This document shows, one piece after another, positions 17,241 to 30,068 of a stretch of DNA of 64,000 nucleotides. The notes under the pieces were generated by a model, which saw only the letters and a list, made by a program, of their open reading frames with translations, had not been told where the DNA came from and searched no databases. The stretch is from assembly GCF_014649695.1 (NCBI RefSeq), contig NZ_BMTN01000010.1:124001-188000 (forward strand), read 5' to 3'. This stretch comes from Streptomyces kurssanovii (lineage in GTDB: Bacteria; Actinomycetota; Actinomycetes; Streptomycetales; Streptomycetaceae). How positions within the stretch are numbered: position 1 is the first letter of the stretch; every line of letters begins with the position of its first letter. The position numbers and the translations under genes are program-made.

Positions 17241-17654
17241 ATGGCCAAGTACCTGCTGCTCAAGCACTATCGCGGCGCCCCGGCGGCGGTCAACGACGTT
17301 CCCATGGACCAGTGGACGCCGGAGGAGATCTCCGCACACGTGCAGTACATGAACGACTTCGCGGCCCGGCTGGAGAAGACCGGCGAGTTCGTCGACGGCC
17401 AGGCGCTCGCCCCCGAGGGAGCGTGGGTGCGGTACGACGGTGAGGGCCGCCCGCCGGTCACCGACGGCCCGTTCGCCGAGACCAAGGACCTCATCGCCGG
17501 CTGGATGGTGATCGACGTCGACACCTACGAGCGTGCCGTCGAACTGGCCGGCGAACTGTCGGCCGCCCCCGGGGCGGGCGGGAAGCCGATCCACGAGTGG
17601 CTGGAGGTGCGTCCGTTCCTGGCCGCGCACCCCAACATCAGCGACTGCCACTGA
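17241..17654 (+). CDS. DGPF/YCII-domain protein
   Basis: A 137-residue YCII-family (DGPF-domain) protein with the signature TDGPFAETKDLIAGW at about 74-88, from which the domain takes its name. The biochemical role is unknown; the fold is a dimeric alpha-beta barrel resembling small oxygenases. Genes for DGPF proteins are the typical partners of ECF42 sigma factors. Here the stop codon is followed after one base by the sigma gene's ATG. The ATG at 17241 has GAGGAG 7 bp upstream and lies about 45 bp downstream of the predicted ECF42-type transcription start. Confidence 0.92.
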   Translation: MAKYLLLKHYRGAPAAVNDVPMDQWTPEEISAHVQYMNDFAARLEKTGEFVDGQALAPEGAWVRYDGEGRPPVTDGPFAETKDLIAGWMVIDVDTYERAVELAGELSAAPGAGGKPIHEWLEVRPFLAAHPNISDCH

Positions 17655-17655
17655 G

Positions 17656-18801
17656 ATGGACGAGGTCCTCCTGAGGAGCCTCACACCGAGCGTGCTCGCC
17701 GTCCTCGTCCGCCGCGGAGCCGACTTCGCGGCGGCCGAGGACGCCGTGCAGGACGCGCTGGTCGAGGCGGTCCGCGTCTGGCCGGCCGACCCTCCGCGGG
17801 ATGCGAAGGGCTGGCTGGTCACCGTGGCCTGGCGCAAGTTCCTCGACGCGGCCCGGGCGGACACCGCCCGCCGCCGGCGTGAGGACCTCGTCGAAGAGGC
17901 GCCGGCGCCCGGGCCCTCGCCCGCGGTGGACGACACGCTCCAGCTCTACTTCCTGTGCGCCCACCCGTCGCTGACGCCGTCGTCCGCGGTCGCGCTCACA
18001 CTGCGCGCCGTCGGCGGGCTGACCACCCGGCAGATCGCCCAGGCCTACCTGGTGCCCGAGGCGACCATGGCGCAGCGCATCAGCCGGGCCAAGCGCACCG
18101 TCTCGGGCGTGCGGTTCGACCGGCCGGGCGATGTCGCCACGGTGCTGCGCGTCCTCTATCTGGTCTTCAACGAGGGCTACTCCGGGGACGTCGACCTGGC
18201 CGCCGAGGCCATCCGGCTCACTCGGCAGCTCGCGGCCTCGATCGACCACCCCGAGGTCGCGGGGCTGCTCGCCCTCATGCTGCTCCACCATGCCCGGCGG
18301 GCCGCCCGGACCGCGCCCGACGGCAGCCTGGTGCCGCTCGCCGAGCAGGACCGCGGCCGGTGGGACACGGAGTCGATCGCCGAGGGCATCGAGATCCTTC
18401 AGGCGGCCCTCGCCCGCGACCGCCTCGGCGAGTTCCAGGCCCAGGCCGCCATCGCGGCACTCCACGCGGACGCGCCCACCGCCGAGGAGACCGACTGGGT
18501 GCAGATCGTCGAGTGGTACGACGAGCTCGCACGCCTGACCGACAGTCCTGTCGTCCGGCTCAACCGCGCGGTGGCCGTCGGCGAGGCCGACGGACCGCGC
18601 GCCGGCCTGGCGGCGCTCGCCGAACTGGACGACTCCTTGCCCCGCCACACGGCGGTGGCGGCGTACCTCCACGAGCGCGACGGCGACCTCGCGACGGCGG
18701 CACGGCTGTACGCCGAGGCGGCCGGAAAGGCACCCGACCTCGCCGAGCGCGACCACCTGACGCGACGGGCCGCCCGGCTCAACGCCCGCCTGCGACCCTG
18801 A
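17656..18801 (+). CDS. ECF42-type RNA polymerase sigma factor with C-terminal extension
   Basis: A 381-residue extracytoplasmic-function sigma factor. Region 2 (about 15-75) contains AAEDAVQDAL and GWLVTVAWRKFLD; region 4 (about 110-155) contains TTRQIAQAYLVPEATMAQRISRAK. About 200 further residues form a helical, TPR-like extension (FNEGYSGDVDLAAEAIRL, DWVQIVEWYDEL, RDHLTRRAARLN), the hallmark of the ECF42 group and absent from ordinary ECF factors. No anti-sigma gene is adjacent; in this group the extension itself is thought to be needed for activity. It is coupled to the upstream DGPF gene with a 1-bp gap. Confidence 0.92.
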   Translation: MDEVLLRSLTPSVLAVLVRRGADFAAAEDAVQDALVEAVRVWPADPPRDAKGWLVTVAWRKFLDAARADTARRRREDLVEEAPAPGPSPAVDDTLQLYFLCAHPSLTPSSAVALTLRAVGGLTTRQIAQAYLVPEATMAQRISRAKRTVSGVRFDRPGDVATVLRVLYLVFNEGYSGDVDLAAEAIRLTRQLAASIDHPEVAGLLALMLLHHARRAARTAPDGSLVPLAEQDRGRWDTESIAEGIEILQAALARDRLGEFQAQAAIAALHADAPTAEETDWVQIVEWYDELARLTDSPVVRLNRAVAVGEADGPRAGLAALAELDDSLPRHTAVAAYLHERDGDLATAARLYAEAAGKAPDLAERDHLTRRAARLNARLRP

Positions 18802-18882
18802 CGGGCCGCGTCGGACGTGCCCGCGGCCCCGTGGCGACAGCGGTCGCCTCGGAGCGAGCCGGCTGCGCGCAGGGGTGCCGCG

Positions 18883-20529
18883 TCAGCCCGCCGCGCCCCT
18901 GCCGCCACGCCTTGCACGCCCACGCCCCGCGGCCGAGTTCCGCGACGCCTCGACGGCGCCGGACGCCCCAGCCGCACGGGACGCCTGGGCGCCCCCACGA
19001 GAGCCTCGGGATCCGGCACGAGCCGCCCTCGGCGCCTCCGCCGCGCCCGTTCCCTCACCGCGCCGGCGCGCGGGACGCCGCCGTCCGGTGGAGGAGGGAG
19101 CCGTCACGACCGGCTGCGGGACCTCGATGGTCACCGCCACACCGGAGGGCTCACGGGCTCCCGTGAGCCGACTGAGTTCCTCGTCGCTCGACTTCACCCG
19201 TGCCGTGCGCGGGCTGATACCCGCGTTCGCCATCAGGCGGGTCATCTCGCGGCGCTGCTCCGGCAGGACGAGCGTCACGACGCTGCCGGACTCACCGGCC
19301 CGCGCCGTGCGGCCGCCACGGTGCAGATAGTCCTTGTGGTCGACGGGCGGGTCGACGTTCACGACCAGGTCCAGGTCGTCCACGTGGATGCCGCGGGCCG
19401 CGACGTTCGTCGCGACGAGCGCGGTGACCTGGCCGTTCTTGAACTGGTCCAGGGTGCGGTTGCGCTGCGGCTGCGAGCGCCCGCCGTGCAGGGCGGCCGC
19501 CCGTACACCGCTGGACAGCAGCCGCTTCGCGAACCGGTCCGCGGACCGCTTGGTGTCCACGAAGAGGATCACCCGGCCGTCGCGGGCGGCGATACGCGTG
19601 GCGACGGCCTTCTTGTCGGTCTCGTCCAGCACGTGCAGGACGTGGTGCTCCATCGTGGTGACGGCACCGGCGGACGGGTCGACGGAGTGCACCACCGGAT
19701 CGGTGAGGAACATCCGCACGAGCCGGTCGATGTTCTTGTCGAGGGTCGCCGAGAAGAGCATCCGCTGCCCGTCCGGCTCGACCTGCTTCAGCAGCGCGGT
19801 GACCTGCGGCATGAAGCCCATGTCGGCCATCTGGTCGGCCTCGTCGAGGACCGTGATCGCGACGTCGCCCAGGGTGCAGTCGCCGCGTTCTATGAGGTCC
19901 TTGAGCCGTCCGGGCGTGGCCACGAGCACCTCTGCGCCGCGGCGCAGCGCCCCGGCCTGCTTGGTGATGGACATGCCGCCGACGACGGTGGCGATCCGCA
20001 GCTGGGTGGAGGTCGCGTACGGGGCGAGGGCGTCGGTGACCTGCTGCGCGAGCTCGCGGGTCGGCACGAGGACGAGCGCGAGGGGTGCCCGTGCCTCGGC
20101 ACGGCGGCCGGCCGTACGGGCGAGCAGCGCGAGGCCGAAGGCGAGGGTCTTGCCGGAGCCGGTGCGGCCGCGGCCGAGGATGTCCCGGCCCGCGAGGGAG
20201 TTCGGGAGGGTGGCGCCCTGGATCGGGAAGGGCTCGGTGACGCCCTGGGCCGCAAGGGTCTTCAGCAGGGCGGCGGGCATGTCCAGCTCGTCGAACGCCG
20301 TGACGGCGGGCAGCGCGGGGGTGACGGTTTCCGGCAGGGTGAATTCCTGCGGGGGCGCCGCACTGCGGGCGCTCGCCTTACCGGAGCCGGATCCCCTGCC
20401 GGAGCCGGTCCCCTTGCCGGGGCGGATCCCGGAGCCGGGGCGGTTTCCGGCGCCGGATTCGGCCGGGCGCCTGCGGGCCGGCCGGGCGGACCTGGCGGCG
20501 GAGCGGTCCGGTCGTTCGGAGCGGTTCAT
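18883..20529 (-). CDS. DEAD-box RNA helicase
   Basis: A 548-residue ATP-dependent RNA helicase. After a basic Arg/Gly/Ser-rich tail (1-65) the motifs run: Q motif (FPIQGATLP), Walker A GRTGSGKT, PTRELAQQV, TPGRLKDL, LDEADQM (DEAD), SATL, and in the second domain ATNVAARGIHV and HRGGRTARAGE. The C-terminus (about 455-548) is again basic and Ala/Arg/Gly-rich, probably for RNA binding. The ATG at 20529 has GGAAGG upstream. It lies downstream of the cold-shock gene, separated by a hairpin; read-through would link it to cold or ribosome-assembly control, which is an inference. Confidence 0.95.
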   Translation of the reverse strand: MNRSERPDRSAARSARPARRRPAESGAGNRPGSGIRPGKGTGSGRGSGSGKASARSAAPPQEFTLPETVTPALPAVTAFDELDMPAALLKTLAAQGVTEPFPIQGATLPNSLAGRDILGRGRTGSGKTLAFGLALLARTAGRRAEARAPLALVLVPTRELAQQVTDALAPYATSTQLRIATVVGGMSITKQAGALRRGAEVLVATPGRLKDLIERGDCTLGDVAITVLDEADQMADMGFMPQVTALLKQVEPDGQRMLFSATLDKNIDRLVRMFLTDPVVHSVDPSAGAVTTMEHHVLHVLDETDKKAVATRIAARDGRVILFVDTKRSADRFAKRLLSSGVRAAALHGGRSQPQRNRTLDQFKNGQVTALVATNVAARGIHVDDLDLVVNVDPPVDHKDYLHRGGRTARAGESGSVVTLVLPEQRREMTRLMANAGISPRTARVKSSDEELSRLTGAREPSGVAVTIEVPQPVVTAPSSTGRRRPARRRGEGTGAAEAPRAARAGSRGSRGGAQASRAAGASGAVEASRNSAAGRGRARRGGRGAAG

Positions 20530-20565
20530 GCGGAATGTGCCTTCCTGGGGCCTGTGGACAGCAAG

Positions 20566-20603
20566 AGCCGGGGCCCGCACCGACGAAGGTGCGGGCCCCG
20601 GCT
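20566..20603 (-). terminator. hairpin terminator after the cold-shock gene
   Basis: Perfect 16-bp arms (20566-20581 and 20588-20603) with a 6-base loop start about 30 bp beyond the cold-shock stop codon and end before the helicase start. Confidence 0.88.
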
Positions 20604-20632
20604 GCAGGAGCTGCGAGATACGCGCCCGGCAA

Positions 20633-20836
20633 TCAGGCCGGGAGGATGTTCTCCGCCTGCGGGCCCTTCTGGCCCTGCGTGACGTCGAACGTCACCTTCT
20701 GGCCTTCCTGGAGCTCGCGGAAGCCCGAGGTGGCGATGTTGGAGTAGTGGGCGAAGACGTCGGCGCCGCCGCCGTCCTGCTCAATAAAGCCGAAGCCCTT
20801 TTCCGAGTTGAACCACTTCACGGTTCCAGTAGCCAT
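20633..20836 (-). CDS. cold-shock domain protein (CspA family)
   Basis: A 67-residue single cold-shock domain. The RNA-binding motifs are KGFGFIEQ (RNP1, 13-20) and DVFAHYS (RNP2, 26-32), and the protein has the usual [10 protein letters not shown] start. It binds single-stranded nucleic acid as an RNA chaperone in the cytoplasm. AGGAGAATGAC directly precedes the ATG. The leader is long, AT-richer than the surroundings and holds a strong hairpin (20932-20966), suggesting post-transcriptional or temperature control. A hairpin terminator follows the gene. Confidence 0.97.
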   Translation of the reverse strand: MATGTVKWFNSEKGFGFIEQDGGGADVFAHYSNIATSGFRELQEGQKVTFDVTQGQKGPQAENILPA

Positions 20837-21280
20837 GTCATTCTCCTAAAACAGGGGCAAGCCGAAAATCCACACCTCGTGAATTTCCCGTCGCTGCATT
20901 GACCCCCATCCGGAAAAGCCGGAAACAATAATGTGCGCCTGAGGAAGCATTCCCGTCAGGCGCACACAAAGTTCATGGGTACCAAAACTGCAACTACGCC
21001 ACCGTAGCACGCCGAGGCGGGGAAGTCGTGGATCAGACACGCCCGATGATCGTCACGTTCCCCTGACCACCGTCTTCGGACACGGTCCGCAGGCCGCAGT
21101 GGGCGTCCGTCCGGTCCGGTTCCGTGGCGCAGCTTGATCATGATCTCCGTCCCGGTTGCTCCGAGCGGGTGACCCGGCGCGACCGTCCAACTCCCTGCAC
21201 GGGGCGCCGCGTTACGTTCGCAGCACACTCCCGTCCGGCAACCTCCGGGGGCGAGGGACCGGCCTTGAGGGCCGGGGGTG
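20837..21280. other. long leader and intergenic region of the cold-shock gene
   Basis: 444 bp without a supported gene. The part nearest the cold-shock gene (20837-21010) has a markedly lower GC content than the window and contains the strong inverted repeat. The rest shows no small ORF with a ribosome site. Confidence 0.6.
20932..20966 (-). promoter_or_regulatory. stem-loop in the cold-shock mRNA leader
   Basis: Arms TGTGCGCCTGA and TCAGGCGCACA pair perfectly over 11 bp around a 13-base loop, about 96 bp upstream of the cold-shock start codon. It has no T-tract and is oriented as part of the 5' leader, so a structural regulatory role is more likely than termination. Confidence 0.6.
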
Positions 21281-21754
21281 TCAGCGGCGCCGCCGGGTGC
21301 GGACCGGCCGGCCAGGACCCCAGTGCCGTACGACCAGTTCGTCACCCTCGACGGACGTCCGCACCACCTCGGCCAGCTCGACCCTGAACAGGTGGTACGG
21401 CTCCGGCGGCTTCACGTCGTCGGTGAATCCGGCCTTCTCCGCCGGCTCGGTGACCTCGAGCGCGCGCCCCGAGATCCTCACGTCGCCACCGTCCATCGAG
21501 TCGTCGACCCCCGGGTTCGTGTGCAGCGCGAACCGTGGATCACGCAGCAGGTCCTGCGCCTTGCGGGAGCCGTGCATCATGCCGAGCCACAGCTCACCGA
21601 AACGGAAGGTGACCTCCAGACCCGTCAGCCGCGGCGAACCGTCCTTGCGCAGGGTCGCCAGAACGTGATGCCGGTACTTCTCGAAGCGGTGCTGTACGGA
21701 CTCGGCGAACTCGGGCTCCGCCGTCACGAAGGCGGCCCAGCTGGATTGCGTCAT
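21281..21754 (-). CDS. pyridoxamine 5'-phosphate oxidase-like flavin/F420-binding protein
   Basis: A 157-residue split-barrel protein of the PNPOx-like superfamily, which binds FMN or F420. It begins MTQSSWAAFVTAEPEFAESV, followed by the typical HHVLATLRKDGSPRLTGLEV (strand-turn with DGSP), LWLGMMHGSRKAQDLLRDPR and LHTNPGVDD. Many Streptomyces paralogues are uncharacterised, so no substrate is assigned. The ATG at 21754 matches the conserved start; the upstream frame to 21898 is Pro/Arg-rich and unlikely to be coding. It is divergent from the small ORF at 21913. Confidence 0.85.
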   Translation of the reverse strand: MTQSSWAAFVTAEPEFAESVQHRFEKYRHHVLATLRKDGSPRLTGLEVTFRFGELWLGMMHGSRKAQDLLRDPRFALHTNPGVDDSMDGGDVRISGRALEVTEPAEKAGFTDDVKPPEPYHLFRVELAEVVRTSVEGDELVVRHWGPGRPVRTRRRR

Positions 21755-21912
21755 GACCTCATCGAACACCGGAATGCGGTCAGCTTCTGTCTGATTTTCC
21801 CTGTGTTCGCGGAGAGTGGCCGGGGCGGACCCGCCGTGCTGTGCTGGAAGGGGTACAGGCCGCCGACGGGGCGGCGGGGGCGGCATCGGGCCCCGCACCG
21901 AGGAGACGAGCG

Positions 21913-22200
21913 ATGGCCATCTTCATGCGCGCCGTCCTGCCGGACGTGACCACCGAGCAGTACGAAGCGCTCAACGAGGACCTGCGCAACCAACCGGGCG
22001 ACATCTTCGCCGGCTGCCTCGCCCATGTCTGCGTCCCGACCGGCACAGGACTGGAGATCTACGACCTGTGGGAGTCAGAGGAGGCGATGAACAAGTTCGC
22101 CACGTCGATGATGCCCGTGGCGGAACGCAGGGGCATGACCGCCGTCTCCGGCGGGCCACAGGTCATGCCGGTGCACCGGTACTGGTTCCCGGGGCAGTAG
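21913..22200 (+). CDS. small unknown protein, possible dimeric alpha-beta barrel
   Basis: A 95-residue protein, MAIFMRAVLPDVTTEQYEAL onwards. AGGAGACGAG sits directly upstream of the ATG. The pattern (strand, helix with TEQYEALNEDL, then GLEIYDLWESEEAMNKFAT and a final strand ending VHRYWFPG) resembles antibiotic-monooxygenase or EthD-like barrels, but no catalytic residue is evident. It ends 8 bp before the convergent vWA gene. Confidence 0.75.
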   Translation: MAIFMRAVLPDVTTEQYEALNEDLRNQPGDIFAGCLAHVCVPTGTGLEIYDLWESEEAMNKFATSMMPVAERRGMTAVSGGPQVMPVHRYWFPGQ

Positions 22201-22208
22201 GGGGGACC

Positions 22209-22925
22209 TCACCGGACGATGCCCTGGGCGCGGGCGGCCGCCAGCCACTGCGGGAACTCGGCCACCAGCCGGTCGTACAGCTCCGCGTCCGGGACCTGCC
22301 GCGGATCGAGCCCCGCGTGGAAGAAGCCCGCGTTGTCGACAGGGCGCTTGGCGGGGACCGCGAGCTCGTCGAGCTTGCGCAGGAAGTCGAACTGCGAGCT
22401 CCGCTTGTTGCCGAAGCCGACGAACTGCCAGAACAGCGGAAGCTTCGCGGCCTTGCAGAGATAGCGCTCGGCGGCGAGCTTGTTGATGGGCCCACCGTCC
22501 GTCTGGAAGACGACGAGCGCCGGGTCGGTCGACCCGCTGTCCATGTAGTGGTCCAGGACGGCGTCCATGGCCAGGTGATAGCTGGTCTTCCCCATGTGCC
22601 CGAGACCGGCGACGATCTCGTCTATCCGGCCGTGGTGGTTCTCCAGAGCGATGTCGGTGACCGCGTCGACGTCCGTGGAGAAGAACACGACGGGCACGGT
22701 GCCGTCGTCGTCGAGATGCGCCGACAACCCGAGAACCCGGTCCGCGAGGGCCTGGACGCTGCCGTCCTTGTAGTAGTCCTTCATCGACCCCGAATAGTCG
22801 ACGACGAGATAGACGGCGGCGCGTTGCCCGTGCATGCCGTGCTTCTGGAGGGAGACGCCCGCGGTCTTGTAGAGGCTGACGAGCGCGGGAGCGCGCTGCT
22901 CGAGCTTCTGGAGGCTGACGGGCAT
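22209..22925 (-). CDS. von Willebrand factor A domain protein (TerF-like)
   Basis: A 238-residue cytoplasmic protein made mostly of a vWA domain. The metal-binding MIDAS pattern is VVDYSGSM at about 42-49 (D-x-S-x-S), with the later threonine/aspartate positions in GKTSYHLAMDAVLDHY and FQTDGG. A short N-terminal segment (MPVSLQKLEQRAPALVSLYK) resembles tellurium-resistance TerF-type proteins. There are no ter neighbours here, so a stress role is a guess. The ATG at 22925 has GGAG upstream. Mosaic element copy B begins 65 bp upstream of the start. Confidence 0.85.
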   Translation of the reverse strand: MPVSLQKLEQRAPALVSLYKTAGVSLQKHGMHGQRAAVYLVVDYSGSMKDYYKDGSVQALADRVLGLSAHLDDDGTVPVVFFSTDVDAVTDIALENHHGRIDEIVAGLGHMGKTSYHLAMDAVLDHYMDSGSTDPALVVFQTDGGPINKLAAERYLCKAAKLPLFWQFVGFGNKRSSQFDFLRKLDELAVPAKRPVDNAGFFHAGLDPRQVPDAELYDRLVAEFPQWLAAARAQGIVR

Positions 22926-22989
22926 GCGGGCTCCGTTTCGTCGATGCGGATGCCCTGACAATATCCGCCCCTGCGGGGCGAGTTCCGCA

Positions 22990-23300
22990 CCCCGCCCCTT
23001 CCCGCTGCACCGATGTGCGGCTCCGCCGCGTGGCGGGCTCCGCCCGGACCCGTCCACCGGGTCCGGGCTCTGCCCGGACCCGGCACCGCGCTTCGCGCGG
23101 TGTTTCGGGGGCTCCGCCCCCGGACCCCCGCGCCTCGATCTCCCCCTACGGCCTGGCGGCCGTGGGAGGTGCCTCCAGCGAGGCCGACTTTGTCAGCCCG
23201 CCCGGCGATTGAGGGCACCGCGCGGAGCGCGGTACGCCGCCCGCAGGATGGTACGGGGTCCGGGGCTTGCCCCGGTTTCGGGAAGGGGCGGGGAGGGGAA
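22990..23300. repeat. mosaic intergenic element, copy B
   Basis: Same modules as copy A and in the same orientation: C-rich left border (CCCGCCCCTTCCCG), repeated GGCTCCGCC-type pieces, hairpin GGGGGCTCCGCCCCC (23107-23121), TACGGCCTGGCGGCCGTG (from 23147), GACTTTGTCAGCCCGCCCGGCG, an ACCGCGC hairpin and the G-rich right border (to 23300). A partial second set of modules continues to about 23425, with the ACGGCC module inverted at about 23401. It lies between the vWA gene start and the gltD terminator; no gene is supported in 22926-23619. Confidence 0.8.
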
Positions 23301-23460
23301 ACGGCCCCGCGCAGCGGCATTTCAGGCCCGCCGGCGTTTCAGGCACGGCCGAAAGACCGGACGGATCCGGGCAGAGCCCGGTTCGGGGAGTGTGGGTCCC
23401 CACGGCCGCCAGGCCGGAGGGGACGTCAGGGGACAGGCCCGCGCAGCCGCCCGCACACAC

Positions 23461-23504
23461 CACGGCGCCTGCCATGGTCCGGTCGGGGACAGGCAGGCGC
23501 CGTG
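23461..23504 (-). terminator. hairpin terminator after gltD
   Basis: Perfect 13-bp arms (23461-23473 and 23492-23504) around an 18-base loop, about 115 bp beyond the gltD stop codon. Confidence 0.7.
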
Positions 23505-23619
23505 TTCAGTTCCGCACGCCGTTGTACGGGACGTTTCTGTGGGGCGGACCGTCGGCGCACGGTCCGCGGGCCGGACCGGTCGGACCGACAGCCCTCTCGG
23601 ACCGCCGGACCACCGGCCG

Positions 23620-25072
23620 TCAGACGGTCAGCGCGCGGTCCGTCGGCCGGATCGGCGCCGGCAGCGCACTCGCGCCCGTCAGGTAGCGGTCCACGCCGCG
23701 CGCCGCCGAGCGGCCCTCGGCGATCGCCCACACGATCAGCGACTGGCCGCGGCCGGCGTCGCCCGCGACGAAGACACCGTCGACGTTCGTCGCGAAGTCC
23801 GCGTCACGCGCCACGTTGCCGCGGTCGTCGAGGTCGAGGCCGAACTGCTCGACCATGCCGTTGGAGCGGTCGATGCCGGTGAAGCCCATCGCCAGGGTGA
23901 CCAGCTGTGCCGGGATCCTGCGCTCCGTGCCGGGCTTCTGCTCCAGCTTGCCGTCCTTGAACTCCACCTCGACGAGGTGCAGTGCCTGGACGTTGCCGTC
24001 CTCGTCGCCCTCGAAGTGGGTGGTGGAGACGGAGTAGACCCGCTCGCCGCCCTCCTCGTGCGCGGAGGTGACCTTGTAGAGCATCGGGAAGGTCGGCCAC
24101 GGCTGGTTCGCGTTCCGCTCCTCGCCCGGGCGCGGCATGATCTCCAGCTGGGTGACGGACGCCGCGCCCTGCCGGTGGGCGGTGCCCACGCAGTCCGCGC
24201 CGGTGTCGCCGCCGCCGATGACGACGACGTGCTTGCCCTCCGCGGTGATGGGGGGTGCCACGAAGTCGCCCTCCTGCACCTTGTTGGCGAGCGGCAGGTA
24301 CTCCATGGCGAAGTGGATGCCGTTCAGCTCACGGCCCGGCACGGGAAGGTCGCGCGAGACGGTGGAGCCGGCCGCGACGACGACCGCGTCGTAGCGGCGG
24401 CGCAGCGCGTCGGCCGGCATGTCCTTGCCGATCTCGACCTCGGTGCGGAACTTGGTGCCTTCCGCGCGCATCTGCTCGATGCGGCGGTTGATGTGCACCT
24501 TCTCCATCTTGAACTCGGGGATGCCGTAGCGCAGGAGGCCGCCGATGCGGTCGGCGCGCTCGTACACGACGACCGTGTGGCCGGCCCGGGTCAGCTGCTG
24601 CGCGGCGGCGAGCCCGGCCGGGCCGGAGCCGATGACGGCGACGGTCTTGCCGGAGAGGCGCTCCGGCGGCTGCGGGGTGACGTCGCCGGAGTCCCACGCC
24701 TTGTCGATGATGGAGACTTCGACGTTCTTGATGGTGACGGCGGGCTGGTTGATGCCGAGCACACACGCCGCTTCACAGGGTGCCGGGCACAGACGGCCGG
24801 TGAACTCCGGGAAGTTGTTGGTGGCGTGCAGCCGCTCGGAGGCGGCGCCCCAGTCCTCGCGGTAGGCGTAGTCGTTCCACTCGGGAATGAGGTTCCCGAG
24901 CGGGCAGCCGTTGTGGCAGAACGGGATGCCGCAGTCCATGCAGCGGCCGGCCTGCTTGCTGATGATCGGCAGCAGGGAGCCGGGGACGTAGACCTCGTTC
25001 CAGTCCTTGACGCGTTCCTCGACGGGGCGGGTCTCGGCGACCTCGCGCCCGGTGGTCAGGAAGCCCTTGGGG

Positions 25073-25080
<8 letters not shown>
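23620..25080 (-). CDS. gltD: glutamate synthase (NADPH) small subunit
   Basis: A 486-residue beta subunit of GOGAT that passes electrons from NADPH through FAD and 4Fe-4S clusters to the large subunit for glutamine-to-glutamate conversion. The N-terminal cluster cysteines are in [18 protein letters not shown] and [14 protein letters not shown]; the FAD loop [12 protein letters not shown] lies at about 150 and the NADPH loop [11 protein letters not shown] at about 290. The ATG overlaps the last 8 bp of gltB, so translation is coupled. A hairpin terminator lies downstream. Confidence 0.97.
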
Positions 25081-29659
<4,579 letters not shown>

Positions 29660-29721
29660 CGGCTCTCCCGTCGTCGTCGTGGCATGTGCAGTGCCGAGGG
29701 ACGACGTTGGCCCTCCGCGAA

Positions 29722-29737
29722 ATTTCGTGCAGGTTAC
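29722..29737 (-). promoter_or_regulatory. candidate GlnR box (GTAAC-n6-GAAAT)
   Basis: On the gltB strand, GTAAC and GAAAT are separated by six bases, 63 bp before the start codon. This matches the actinobacterial GlnR pattern GTnAC-n6-GaAAc. A second match on the other strand (GAAAC-n6-GTAAC, 29903-29918) lies farther upstream. Confidence 0.55.
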
Positions 29738-29747
29738 ATGATGGAGG

Positions 29748-29761
29748 GCTTCTCGAGAAGC
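29748..29761. promoter_or_regulatory. 14-bp perfect palindrome in the gltB control region
   Basis: GCTTCTCGAGAAGC is self-complementary over its full length and sits just upstream of the candidate GlnR box, about 90 bp before gltB. It could be an operator; the protein is unknown. Confidence 0.4.
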
Positions 29762-29902
29762 GGATAGCTCATTCCAGCATGCGGACACCGCCTCTGGCGG
29801 TGAAGGTGGGTCACAACGGACAGATCGGTATCCGGAGGACTCTCGCAGAGCAGGCCTCATTGCCCACAGCGTTTTCGGCTAATGCCCGGGGATTGCGGAT
29901 TC

Positions 29903-29918
29903 GAAACCACCGAGTAAC
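29903..29918 (+). promoter_or_regulatory. second GlnR-like half-box pair (GAAAC-n6-GTAAC)
   Basis: GAAAC (29903-29907) and GTAAC (29914-29918) keep the six-base spacing of the repeated GlnR pattern, about 245 bp upstream of gltB. It is weaker evidence than the proximal site because of the distance and orientation. Confidence 0.35.
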
Positions 29919-30015
29919 GGCTACTTATGTCGTGCCATGCATAGTGTCTCACCCCTGGGCGCCTTCGCGGCAGGACGTACGTCACAGGGTGCGGGACGCG
30001 GACCCAAAACGCGAA

Positions 30016-30044
30016 CGCACCGGCTCCCCGTGGGAGCCGGTGCG
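30016..30044 (-). terminator. hairpin terminator after the VIT transporter gene
   Basis: Perfect 13-bp arms (30016-30028 and 30032-30044) with a 3-base loop, 25 bp beyond the transporter stop codon. It also insulates the gltB control region. Confidence 0.88.
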
Positions 30045-30068
30045 GTGACGAGGCCGAGCCCGGCGGCG

